NCBI RefSeq assembly: GCF_963676685.1
Contig: NC_092345.1
Span: 31,085,585 to 31,149,584, forward strand
Source: Mytilus edulis
Lineage: Eukaryota > Mollusca > Bivalvia > Mytilida > Mytilidae
Length of the DNA: 64,000 bases
Direction: 5' to 3'
Program-made: the position numbers and the translations under genes
The notes under the pieces: generated by a model
What the model was told of the DNA's origin: nothing
The model's database searches: none
What the model saw: the letters and a program-made list of their open reading frames with translations, nothing else
In this document: piece after piece, positions 33,601 to 43,659 of the stretch
How positions within the stretch are numbered: position 1 is the first letter of the stretch
How the letters are laid out: each line of letters opens with the position of its first letter

Positions 33601-33704
33601 TTTGTCAGCATTGTCAATCTTTTTAACGTTAAAGTATCAATAGTTCGGTCACTACTCAATTCAGTTTGTCGATAATTTAGCTAATTTTGACGGTAAAGAA
33701 ACAT
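30698..33704. mobile_element. About 3-kb segment present only in unit A
   Basis: Unit B reads CACATTTAAGCCTTCAATAG directly. In unit A the same flanks (AACATTTA and AAGCCTTAAATAG) are separated by 3.0 kb. Near the ends the inverted motif TTTCTTTACCGTCA is followed on each side by TTATCGACAAACT, which points to a DNA element. No coding region was found. It contains a nested foldback element and an R3 fragment at about 32438-32530. Exact boundaries are uncertain by some tens of bases. Confidence 0.6.
31928..33275. mobile_element. Foldback element with TTATAACATGTAC arrays
   Basis: Two inverted arms of 176 bases each (31928-32103 and 33100-33275) begin TGTATATGTCGTGT. Each arm holds about four copies of a unit that is itself palindromic (GTACATGTTATAACATGTAC and variants with CCTGTACAAAA). 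The 1-kb spacer has an R3 fragment and no gene. Confidence 0.75.
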
Positions 33705-33743
33705 CAAGCCTTAAATAGCTTTACAAACAATCAGGGAGAACAT

Positions 33744-33750
33744 TATAAAA
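33744..33750 (+). promoter_or_regulatory. TATA box of FReD gene A
   Basis: TATAAAA in a block conserved in gene B (TATAAAG at 43176-43182), about 165 bases before the start codon in both genes. The region from GGGAGAACATTATAAA to the ATG is conserved between the paralogues, which supports promoter plus 5' untranslated region. Confidence 0.55.
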
Positions 33751-33911
33751 CACAGTCAAGCGACTGTGGGACTATTGCTCCAGGATTAAGTTTTTTAATC
33801 CTTTTTTCAAAAAAACATTTGGACAATATAGAAACTTTGCTACTGACAAATTGTGTAATCCTTTAGAATAGCTGCATAGGTCATTTCAATTAAAATTGGG
33901 TCTCTTCGAAG

Positions 33912-34227
33912 ATGTTCAGGATTTACAGTTTAATTTCCATTGTATTATACAATACCGAACTGGTCATAACCGCGATGCAAAATCGTGCTCAAACTTCAAA
34001 ACGAAATATACAATACGACAATGTATACAAGTCCGACAACTTATTGTGGGCGGCAAAACAATCAAGCGCTGTAGCCTGCATTGCCTCATGCGCAGACCAC
34101 ATTGATTGTAGGTCTGTGGCATTTAATGGAAACGACCGCAGATGTCAAGCATTCAACAAAGATTTTACCAATCAACTTGTTACAGGAATTTCTGAAAGTG
34201 GATGGAGTCATTATGAATTTTACCCAG
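33912..34227 (+). CDS. Gene A exon 1: signal peptide and PAN-like module
   Basis: Encodes 105 residues plus one base. Residues 1-21 (MFRIYSLISIVLYNTELVIT and one more) are moderately hydrophobic and probably a signal peptide. Residues about 36-105 resemble a PAN/apple module with C56, C60, C66 and C78 and the core CRSVAFN. The donor is CCAG|GTATAC. Confidence 0.75.
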
Positions 34228-37200
34228 GTATACATTATGTGCAATGTTATATAATAGACAGGAAAAATTATGGCACATGGGGAAAACACACTTAACCGCG
34301 GGAAATGCATAGTTTCTTAAATTGGTAGGAAATGTCGAGATAACACCTGAATTTATAACTAATCTATTTTAATTTGAAGTAAAATAAAAAAAAGTACATG
34401 TTTGTCTTAATTGAGATATATAGATAACTTCAGAATTAAGCAGCCAAGAAAATTTAACGACCAATCATTTCCCGAGAACATATTTTTCACTAGTGAGAGA
34501 AATATGTATCTCATACCGATCAAGAAAAGTGAAAATAGCGCAAAAATTAGAGAAATATATTAATATTCATTGACGCATCAATAGCCAACCAAGTCATTAT
34601 CAACATCAACATATCTTTTTCGAGGTACCTTAACTCTCAAGTACTTTACAATTTCCTAAACTTCAATGTTTTACATAGTTAGCTAGCCATAATGACCATA
34701 GTGTGTTTTTGTTGTTGGGGTGTACAAGTACCCGGTCACGTCCTCTTGTATTTTGGTCAATCTGATGAGTTAATCCTTTTTCAACTGATTTTTATAGTTC
34801 GTTCTTATGTTGTACTGTCATACCACTGTCCCAGGTTTAACCCCGCCACATTATGTATGTATGTGCCCGTCCCAAGTCAGGAGCCTGTAATTCAGTGGTT
34901 GTCGTTTGTTTATGTGTTACATATTTGTTTTTCGTTCATTTTTTGTACATAGATAAGACCGTTAGTTTTTGTCGTTTGAGTTCTTTTACATTGTTATTTA
35001 AGGGCCTTTTATAGCTGAATATGCGGTATGGGCTTTGCTCATGTTGAAGGCCGTACGGTGACCTATAGTTGTTAATTTCTGTGTCATTCTGGTCTGTTGT
35101 GGAGAGTTGTCTCATTGGCAATCATACCACATCGTCTTTTTTTTAACATGTATTGCAATTTTTCTTGTCCCTCCTCAAGAAATATATGCAAGACAGGGAT
35201 TATAGATACCACAGCAAGAGATTGCTCTGAAGTACAATCTCAAGGACACAACTGTAGTGGTGTGTACACTATTTTCCCTTCAAACGACATTAAGAAAGAT
35301 GTTTGGTGTGATTTATATACACAAGGGGGTCGATGGACTGTGAGTATATTAACTTTAATCTCGCGATTTGTATTTTTGTATGTTTTTGTTTTTACACACT
35401 TAAACGTGATTGTCGGGTAAAGTTCTGAGAGTAAATGTTTGATTTCTTTACTAAACATTATTCATATAACTCCATGGCTTTCTTCTTAAATTCACAATTT
35501 TGGCTTGATTTTTGATCAAACCAGTTTTTTTCTCTGTGATTTTGTGATGAAGCCGACAATAAAAGCGCTGTGCATTTGATTTTTGTGTACTTGTACATCC
35601 CAACAACAAAGAGACACTATGGTCATTATGGCTACGTTTATATTGATATTTGTCAAGGATACAGTATCCTTAGTTTCCAAGAAGGCATGGCGATGCTATT
35701 TTCAAATAGGGCGCTGCTATTTTTAGCGTTCCGAATGCTTTTGAAAACATTTTTTAATGTTAAAAATATGAAATGGGATTTTTTTTGATTTTTTTTTTTT
35801 GAAACTTAGACTAAATAATTCAAAACTAGAACAGTGTAAGTCGGTTGAGAACTATTTTTGTTTGTTTGACGATATGTATGTCCGTTTCAAATGATTTATA
35901 TTACCTTGGTGAATAACTGCATCTCTCTTGATTCACATCTGTTACTGTTTAGGTTTTTCTCTTTTTAAAAACTATATAAAAACCAGATGATATACCAAGT
36001 GATAGATATGTAGATGTAATATATTTTCAGTTGATGCTTTCTTTTTTGAGTGTCAGCTTGTGTCCGTTCTTGCAGTTCCATTTGCGGTGTCAATAAATTC
36101 ATTCCTTTTAGGTCTCACACCACACATATTGATAATAATAAAGTGGCAAACGTTTTTTAAGTTTACTGTATCACAAGTTTTGATATAGAAGTATGAGTTT
36201 AATGCAGACAATAAAAATAGTGGTTGGCTAATTAATTGATTGTTTTTTAACGCCACTTTCAACAATATTGTGCTATCTCGTGAAGTTAGTCTAATTGGTG
36301 GAGGAAGCCGATAAGCCGGAGAGAACCAACGACCTTGATAGGAAACTGACAATCCTAGTCAATTAATAGGCTGTGTGTGGATAGACACACGCATATGCCA
36401 CGTTATGCGTATATCTTAAACACAGCCAATGAATAAGTCGAGATCACCTGCCACGTGACAGGTTTGATATACAGTAGATAGACAAATTAGATTTCTCGGC
36501 CATGAGACCCCTATTAAAGACCCATATCGAACCCAACATTTTAAAAATATTTTTCAAAAAGTATACATTATTGAGGAATTTTGTTACTGCATAATGACCT
36601 CATTAATAGCTTCAATGTGTTAATTGGAAACAGATTTGTTCCTTGGAATTTTAATACTGAATTTAAGTTAATGTGTATGAAGACAATTGTTTTGTGTAAT
36701 AAATATGCTAATTTTAAGAAAAAAAAAATCCCCTTTAAATATTAACTGCATACTGGTGGTTTACTCCTTTATTGTAAGTAGTTGAGCTACATATCGTTAT
36801 TATAATCATAGTTATTGCTGTTATGATTTACTCTTACAGGTATTACAACAGAGAAGAAATGGTTTCGTTGATTTTGATAGGGTCTGGTCGCACTATGAAA
36901 ATGGCTTTGGCGACCCTAACACAGAATACTGGATAGGTTTGTTCGATAAAGACGAATTTAACTACTAATATTTTAATTCAGTCCTTGTTTTAAAATTAAA
37001 CTGCTTAAGTAGAGAAATACCGTAACACACTTGGTACAGTGGTGGAATCTAAATAGAGTATAAACATATTTCAATACTAAATTAATTTGATAAAGCCTCG
37101 GTCACACCTTAACGAATAGCTCGAATGGATGCCGATCGGATATTTTTTTCCAATCCGTTCATGTCCGTTAAACGTCCGTTCTTATCCGTTAGATGTCCGT

Positions 37201-39775
37201 CCATATCCGTTTCATGAACGTTTAATGTTCGTTTTATGCATGGACGTCCGTTCTGTCCGGTGAAAAATTTTGAGCATGTTCAAAACTTTGAACAAACGTC
37301 CAACGGATGAAGTGTCCGTTGAACGTCCGGTAGGAGTCCGTTTTATACGGTACTCGTCTGTTTCGTTTCCCTTTTGTATCCGTTACTTTTCAATTATACA
37401 TCCGTTGGAGGTCCAACGAATAAAACGGATACCTACGGACTGTAAAACGGAAAAAAGCCAATTGAAAATGAATTGATATGTCAGGTTCCTTGAGTGTCAT
37501 GAATGTCATGATAGATCTTGGAGTAAGAGCATGTCTTCACTACCAAGCAGCTTTTATTCATGCCCGACTGAACTTAAATGTTGCAAACTTAAACATACGA
37601 GTTGTCGAAAGGAGAAGAAGGAGAAGACAAGTAGATGGTGGACAAAATCATTGCTTAGTCCTGAGAAATATGTATTATTATTATCGCTTTTAATTTTCCA
37701 CTTATCTTGTTCATTCGTATTATCCGGTACGCTTTCGTTAGGTGTCCGTTTACGCGGTACTTGTCCGTTGAATGTACGTTCGACTTCGACGTCCATTCTG
37801 TCCGGTACGTTTCCGTCTCTTGCACGTTGCAATCCTGTGAGCGTCAATTAGACATTTGTTACCCGTCCGTTTATTTGGTCAGTATACCAACGTTCACCAA
37901 CCGGATACAAATTTTTTCAACGGACCACTTTTTGTCATCTGTTCGAGCTATCCGGTAAGGTGTGACTACAGCTAGAATAGTAATCATAACATTGACCATC
38001 TTATTTTGTAAAGGAAATGAGGCATTGTACCATTTGACACTTTCTGGTGGAAATGAATTGCTAATTCTTATGCAGACCTGGGATGGTGTTTGGAAGCATG
38101 CATATTATATCGGCTTTTGCATCGGCCATAAGAACGACAATTATAGGCTTCACTTATCGGAATACAGTGGCTCAGCAGGTAACTCTAGGAGTGAAGTTTA
38201 CACCAAAAGTAAAATCACAAAAATACTGAATTCCGAGGGAAATTCAAAACGGAGAGTCCCTAATCAAATGGCAAAATCAAAAGTTAAAACACATCAAACG
38301 AATGGACAACAACTGTTCTATTCCTGACTTCGTATACTAGGCATTTTCCCATGTAGAAAATGGTGGATTGAACCTGGTTTTATAGCTAATTAAACTTCTT
38401 ACTTTTCGACTCATCAAATTTCATAATATTGACAACGATACGTGTACAAAATAAACAGACACAATAGGTAAAAATGTCAAAAATACAGCAGTTAACAATG
38501 TGCTACAATCTTAATCCTCATACAGAAACTTCTCAGAAAGAATCAAAAGCAGCAAGCATTATCTTGTAGACTCATATTCCACTATACAGATGTGTCCTCT
38601 CACTTAATGTTCAAACGGTGAATATATTGAAAACATCTTTTTCATTTAACATGCCACATATGCAGTTAAGTCTCTTAATTATCTTCAATATCTTGACTTA
38701 CACTTAGAAGTTGACATTGTGGGTTAATCTATGCGGAGTTAATTGAAAACAAAACCACTTGGGAAATGTGGAGAATTAAGCTTCCCAAATTTGAACTTTT
38801 ATGTCATGTAGCAACATTCCAGCTGCACTAGCAAAGTCGTAAAGAAGGTGTACTCCTCTTGAAAGTATTACTAACGTCATAATGCGTTGCATGGCCGTTA
38901 TGCAATTTCCATCATCTAAGAATTGATGTTTTCCCATGGTTGTCATCACCATCCCTCTTTCTATTTTGATGGTGAAATTACAAAATCAGACTTATTACAA
39001 AAAATTGTGTCAACAAGATCAACATTACGGGTTGTCATCAATAAACTCTGTAAAGATCTTAACTACCCCAGAATTTCAATTTCTAGGTGTAAGTCAAGAT
39101 ATTTAAGATACAATGTATGTAAGAGAAGTAACTGTATATACCATATAGCATCATTTATTGTATGTTTAGTGAATAAAATATGTTAAACATATTAATAATT
39201 TGGACCATTAATTGAGGTTAGAAACTGAAAAGTTCAATTAGTTTTTACACACTTGGCATAGACTAGTAATATTTCTTAATACATTTTACTCAAAGTTCCT
39301 TATGTTTCGAACACACATAGAAACAATGAAATTCGTCTTCAATACACTGACAGCAAATTGTACGTATACGATGTGACAAGTTAATCGTTTAGTACCGTCC
39401 AGGTTTAACTGCCAACGAATGATAAGAAAGTCTGAGTTTTGAAAGTGCTCTCTATATAATACATTATTTTTTACCAAAATATTTAGAATTTTTTTTAAGT
39501 TGATATTTGTTGTATACTTTTTTGTAGGTGACAGTCTGCTCAGTTTTGGTCAGGCGGGACAACAATTTAGTACACAAGATGTCGATAATGACCCCTGGGG
39601 CCCTAGGTTTAATCCTACCTACCATAAGGGAGGCTTTTGGTTTAAAAACTGTTGCAGGGCGGATTTGAATGGATTCTATTACAGTACTGGGGTTGAAGCA
39701 ACAGATTCATGCCACTGGAGAACATTTACAGGTCTTCGAGAGTCTCTGAAAACCATCTATATGATGTTTCGATAA
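33912..39775 (+). CDS. PAN-fibrinogen-domain protein gene A, probably splice-defective
   Basis: Five exons in the same order and phase as gene B: 33912-34227, 35180-35339, 36840-36936, 38014-38178 and 39528-39775. The predicted product class is a secreted lectin-like fibrinogen-related protein (recognition of glycans or acetylated ligands is known for the family; not shown here). The exon-2 acceptor is broken: gene B has CTCAG|GA AAT, while A has CTCAA GA AAT. The nearest AG lies one base further on, giving a -1 frameshift and a stop after about nine codons. A 450-bp R1 repeat has also inserted about 30 bases before this acceptor. The AATAAA present 20 bases after gene B's stop reads AATACG in A. 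All other splice sites and frames are intact, so decay is recent or an alternative transcript exists. Confidence 0.75.
34700..35150 (+). repeat. R1 insertion in gene A intron 1
   Basis: Unit B reads CATAATGACCATCTATTGCA. In A the sequences CATAATGACCAT and TATTGCA are separated by about 445 bases of R1 (GTACAAGTACCCGGTCACGT, GGCCGTACGGTGACCTATAG, GGAGAGTTGTCTCATTGGCA). The right end lies about 30 bases before the exon-2 acceptor, so the insertion replaced the intron's branch-point region. A near copy is at 49470-49940. Confidence 0.8.
35180..35339 (+). CDS. Gene A exon 2: start of fibrinogen domain
   Basis: Codons in frame with the fibrinogen domain run from 35181: NICKTGIIDTTARDCSEVQS then QGHNCSGVYTI and DVWCDLYTQGGRWT. 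These are the conserved first cysteines of the family. The donor is ACT|GTGAGT. The acceptor is the mutated site described for the gene; the start given assumes use of the AG at 35178-35179. Confidence 0.75.
36840..36936 (+). CDS. Gene A exon 3: fibrinogen domain
   Basis: Acceptor CTCTTACAG and donor ATAG|GTTTGT. It encodes VLQQRRNGFVDFDRVWSHYE and NGFGDPNTEYWIG, the diagnostic fibrinogen-domain block. Phase 0 in, phase 1 out. Confidence 0.88.
37094..37972. mobile_element. Element with GTCACACCTTA ends and TCCGTT array, gene A intron 3
   Basis: Inverted ends of about 30 bp share GTCACACCTTA and GATAGCTCGAA or GAATAGCTCGAA. Flanking triplets are TAA and TAG. The interior is a degenerate array of CCGTTNNATGTCCGTT-type motifs. 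A short segment near 37.6 kb reads, across a frameshift, RRRRRR and SRWWTKSLLSPEK, which resembles the start of PIF/Harbinger transposases. Unit B lacks the element at about 51.23 kb. Harbinger origin is tentative. Confidence 0.55.
38014..38178 (+). CDS. Gene A exon 4: fibrinogen domain
   Basis: Acceptor TTGTAAAG and donor GCAG|GTAACT, phase 1 on both sides. It encodes NEALYHLTLSGGNELLILMQ, TWDGVWKHAYYIGFCIGHKN and DNYRLHLSEYSGSA, the LRV/DW-like and YxLxLxxYSG blocks of the family. Confidence 0.88.
38196..38395 (-). repeat. R2-family copy in gene A intron 4
   Basis: Contains AAAAGTAAAATCACAAAAAT, CTGAATTCCGAGGGAAATTC and CATCAAACGAATGGACAACA. It starts only about 18 bases after the exon-4 donor. 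Gene B has a similar copy, but in intron 2 (44.2 kb), so these are independent insertions. Confidence 0.7.
38400..39527. other. Gene A intron 4, remainder
   Basis: It aligns in large part (38.5-38.9 kb) to unit B 52.5-52.9 kb (ACTATACAGATGTGTCCTCT, CTTGACTTACACTTAGAAGT). No separate gene seen. Confidence 0.55.
39528..39775 (+). CDS. Gene A exon 5: C-terminal fibrinogen domain
   Basis: Acceptor TTTTTGTAG. It encodes DSLLSFGQAGQQFSTQDVDN and on, with the calcium-site motif DVDND, then KGGFWFKNCCRADLNGFYY, a DSCHW segment and the end MMFR-stop. Stop TAA at 39773-39775. Confidence 0.88.
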
Positions 39776-39934
39776 TATTGTTAGTAAGAATACAACAATA
39801 CGGACAAGTGTCACAGTGTGTAGAACAAAGAGAGTGAAACAAACATAAAAAAAATATAACCGCTTCTTTAAAATGAACGAAAACCATTTTTTTAAAAGTT
39901 TTTTAATGTTTCATTTCCGATTTTTATACTTTTG

Positions 39935-40545
39935 TATCTAACGTCACACGTAGGTCTTGTGTGGACAAAATACACTTCTGGCGTATTAAAATTTTGTACT
40001 TGTTGCCTTTTGTTAGCTGTTGTTCGTGTGATTCTTTGTCAATTGTGTTCTCCAATTTATTTATATTGTAGTCCTGTGTTGTCATTTTGATGTTATATTT
40101 CACATGGCCATAAAAGTGCGAGGTTTGGCATGCCACAAAACCAGGTTCAACCCACCATTTTTTCCTTTAAAAATGCCCTGTACCAAGTCAGGAATATGGC
40201 CATTGTTATATTATAGTTCGTTTCTGTGTGTATTACATTATAACGTTGTGTCGTTTGTTTTCTCTTATTTTTGAGTGTAAATTCACATTGCGATAAGACG
40301 TGTCACGGTTCTTGTCTATCCCAAATTCATGTATTTGGTTTTGATGTTATATATATATATGTTATATTTGTTATTCTCGTGGGATTTTGTCTATGTGTGT
40401 TTCATTTTAGTGTTATGTCGTTGTTCTCCTCTTATATTTAATGCGTTTCCCTCGGTTTTAGTTTGTTATCCCGATTTTGTTTTTTGTCCATGGATTTATG
40501 AGTTTTGAACAGCGGTATACTACTGTTGCCTTTATTTATACTTTG
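39935..40545 (+). repeat. R2-family copy 3' of gene A
   Basis: Contains AAGTGCGAGGTTTGGCATGC, CCTGTACCAAGTCAGGAATA, AAGACGTGTCACGGTTCTTG and GAACAGCGGTATACTACTGT. An equivalent copy starts about the same distance (roughly 155 bases) after gene B's stop, so it was probably present before the duplication and may supply 3' end sequence. Confidence 0.75.
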
Positions 40546-40639
40546 GAATTTTGCACTTAATCTTTTATCACACATTAAAATGTGTTGAATGTATATACTA
40601 TTTAGCAGCGACAAAAGTTAGACTTTATTTGGACTTTAT

Positions 40640-40700
40640 AACATTTTTTGGATTCAAGCGTCACTGGGTCCTTTGTAGACGAAACGCGCGTCTGACGTAA
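40640..40700 (-). repeat. R4 fragment (reverse)
   Basis: CAAGCGTCACTGGGTCC followed by TAGACGAAACGCGCGTCTGA. Confidence 0.65.
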
Positions 40701-40742
40701 ATACAAAAGATATTAAAAAAAGTTTTTTAAAACCTATGATTT

Positions 40743-41327
40743 AAAGGAGTAGGTTCAGTAAGACCCCTTTTTGGCCCCAAATTATAGCAGTTTTACAAAA
40801 TTGTGAAAATGTTATCTTTAAGCTATATTTTGGAAAGTAAAATGCTTCTGCTACATAAATATGAGCTGTTTTTGACAAAACATTGCACAAATATCGCGTT
40901 CTAGCATCATTTAGTCCTGCTAAAATACTGAAATCTTCAAAATTTTAGCATTTTGGTTAATTTTTAGACGTTTTTTGTCAAAAATGAAAGAGGCCGCATT
41001 CGTGTTTATTAATAATATTGAAATGTAAGTTGTGATTGATGATAATACAAAATATATATAAAGGTTGAGGATGAACACGGATGCGGCCACTTTCGTTTTT
41101 AACAAAAACCATCTAAAAAATTACGTTTTTTTGGCATATTTGATAGATTTTTCATATTTAAGCTTGAATCAGAGGGTTTTTAATGACTAAACCAGTTAAA
41201 ATCTTTCACATAAACTAATCGAATCAATTGAAATAGACACTGAAGTGTTTAAAAAGTGTTCAAAAACTTTCGTTAGATGAACCTGAAATTTGAGGCCAAA
41301 ATCGGCCCTTACCAGACCTACTCCTTT
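40743..41327 (-). mobile_element. GGAGTAGGT element, copy 1
   Basis: 585 bases with inverted ends AAAGGAGTAGGT...ACCTACTCCTTT-like (here GACCTACTCCTTT). Inside is a second inverted repeat around GAAAGAGGCCGCATTCGTG and GGATGCGGCCACTTTCGTTT. It is opposite in orientation to copies 2 and 3 and lies between the two duplication units. Confidence 0.72.
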
Positions 41328-41339
41328 TATCATTTTTTG

Positions 41340-41735
41340 GTTTATATCTTATTCAAATGTTGGTATATTTTATTCACTCCTATCTGTAACTTATAAATCT
41401 TTAGTTTCAAATGTTTACATAAAAATACGAGAAGTCAGGTTTGCAAATACATAGGCTGTCAATAAACAATTTGCTCACATTAACTAACAAAAAAGAAATT
41501 AATTAAGAACATTCTTTTTTTAACAAATATTAGCACCTTCCTCTCTGTTGTTTCCGATTGCATTTTTAAGTAAATTTTCTAGCAAAAGAAGAGAACGAGT
41601 ACCAACGAGTACCAAGGGCCAAATTTCTGTAAAAGTCAAAATAATAAAAAGCTAGATCAGTGTCAAAGTTGAAGTGCATTCAAATGCAAGAAGTGCTCGC
41701 AATCCCGCAAAAATGAGGTGGGGTTATTTAAATAT
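41340..41735. other. Spacer before unit B
   Basis: No gene. A short scrap near 41590-41700 (GTCAAAGTTGAAGTGCATTC) resembles repeat sequence at 55.8 kb. Confidence 0.4.
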
Positions 41736-41859
41736 TTCTAATGCAAATACTATATGAGTGAATCCATAGCATTTCTTAAAAAATCAATCCTTAATGACGT
41801 GACAACAGTTTCGTTACTAAATCATTTGTAAAAAAGTCTGTTTTAAGGTTTGGTAACCG

Positions 41860-42125
41860 TTTGATGTGAATGATGTAATTTTTGTGCTTTGTACAGAATA
41901 TAACAAAAACCCAGATGGGATGTGAAATACTGAACGCACAAGATGTCTGCACGTTGATTTATATTTACGAATGATGTCCTTGCACCGGTAATACCATTCG
42001 GTAAAAGTTTTACAATGTTGTGATATTGAAACCTCTGAGTTAATGATTTTTCAGTAATAATCGTGAAAATCAAATACAAACGTTGAGATATATAAACATC
42101 ATACGATGATGCCGAGGGAACAATA
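41860..42125 (-). pseudogene. Retroelement C-terminal remnant, unit B
   Basis: Minus-strand text SASSYDVYISQRLY and EKSLTQRFQYHNIVKLL corresponds to SYGVYFSKFVRYAR and GKILNQGFRYHDLLKTF of the segment at 48.8 kb. It is the counterpart of 26.8-27.07 kb in unit A. Confidence 0.45.
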
Positions 42126-42129
42126 TGTA

Positions 42130-43170
42130 ATTTGAAAATCAATATTTTGGTGACAAAAATTTAGTATTAAGATTCCCGTTAAAATTGTAGATATAAGGAT
42201 CCAAGAAAGGGGAGTGTTTATTGTTCATATTAGTTTTTTGAAAGGTAAGTTAAACTGAAAAATCTCTTTCGGGTACACACTGATGCCTCCATTATTGAGA
42301 ACGTAAATATCACCCTAATAGATATAGAAAGATGTGGTATGAGTGCCAATGAGACAATTCTCCATCCAAAATAACAATTTATAAAAGTAATGTCTAAATC
42401 AGACGTGTTTATGTTTTTATGATTTAAGTCAAGGATTGTTTTCATATAAAATACACTAATCTGCCAACAAATTGACCTATTATTCTCTGTTTCTTCATAA
42501 ATGTTTGATTGTCTGTTTTTGTATGTACTTGTCCTTTTGATCCTCAAGTGTTTGATAAACTTATAGAGAATGATTTTAAATACGACAATCTCTGCTAGTT
42601 AAAACAGCTTGAGAGATGCCTTTTCATACTTAGATAGCTTTATATTTTCTCGTCTGAAAAAAAAAAGAAAATATTTAGTGTTTTTTTTTATAGTGATACC
42701 AGTTTCAACTATTGTTACAGCTAAAGTCACGTTGGGAAGAATAATTAAAGTTAAAAAGTTCCAGAACATTTATTAAATGTATCTCGGTCAATTTTGAAAT
42801 GATAAAAAAAGATAAAAAGTAATAATAATACCCTTGATTTTGTAAAGAGATTTTTTTTTAAGAGGGGAACAAATCTATATAGAACGTTTCTTTTATCTGA
42901 CAGTTAAATATATTCAAAAAGATTTGAAAAAATAAATATTTGTGGATTGTTTAATTAACAATCGATTTTTCCCCATACTTTTAATTATATATTTTTCTTT
43001 CAATATTATGTCACTATGTAATTTAATTGCATTGCTTATTTTTAGCTCTTTGCATCAAATATAAAATTCGAAATCTAATACTAATATATTTGTTCAATGT
43101 TTTTTTTTGTTATCCTGATGCACATTTAAGCCTTCAATAGCTTTACAAACATTCAGTTGTTAAAAGGGAG
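42130..43170. other. Unit B upstream flank
   Basis: It aligns to unit A 27.5-30.7 kb once three elements of A are removed. It has its own short R1-type insertion at about 42315-42385 (GATGTGGTATGAGTGCCAAT, GAGACAATTCTCCATCC). No gene seen. Confidence 0.6.
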
Positions 43171-43175
43171 AACAT

Positions 43176-43182
43176 TATAAAG
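43176..43182 (+). promoter_or_regulatory. TATA box of FReD gene B
   Basis: TATAAAG in AACATTATAAAGCACAGTC, conserved with TATAAAA of gene A, 161 bases before the ATG. Confidence 0.55.
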
Positions 43183-43343
43183 CACAGTCTAGCGGCTGTG
43201 CGACTATTGCTCCAGGATTGTTTGTTTTAATCGTTTTTCAAAAAAAATGTTTGGACAAATGAGAAACTTTGCTACAGAAAAATTGTGTAATCCTTTAGAA
43301 TGATTGCATAGGTCTTTTAAATTTATATTGGATTTCTTCGAAG

Positions 43344-43659
43344 ATGTTGAGGATTTACAGTTTATTTTCCATAGTTTTATGCAATATCGAATTGGTCAAA
43401 ACCACGATACAAAATCGTGCTCAAACTGCAAAACGAAATATACATTATGACAATGTATACAAGTCCGACAACTTATTGTGGACGGTAAAAAAATCAAGCG
43501 CTGTAGCCTGCATTGCCTCATGCGCAGACAGCATTGATTGTAGGTCTGTGGCATTTAATGGAAACGACCGCAGATGTCAAGCCTTCAACAAAGATTTTAC
43601 CAATCAAGTTGTCACAGGAATTTCTGAAAGTGGATGGACTCATTATGAAGTTTACCAAG
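43344..43659 (+). CDS. Gene B exon 1: signal peptide and PAN-like module
   Basis: 316 bases, the same length as in gene A. Start ATG after TTCGAAG. Residues MLRIYSLFSIVLCNIELVKT form the leader; CIASCADSIDCRSVAFNGND is the core of the PAN-like module. Donor CAAG|GTATAC, phase 1. Confidence 0.82.

Noticed and set aside
37531..37851. Overlapping open frames on both strands of about 100 codons
   Set aside because: They lie in the TCCGTT array of a transposable element; the openness comes from the repeat. Only the short arginine-rich/WWTK part may be a transposase relic.
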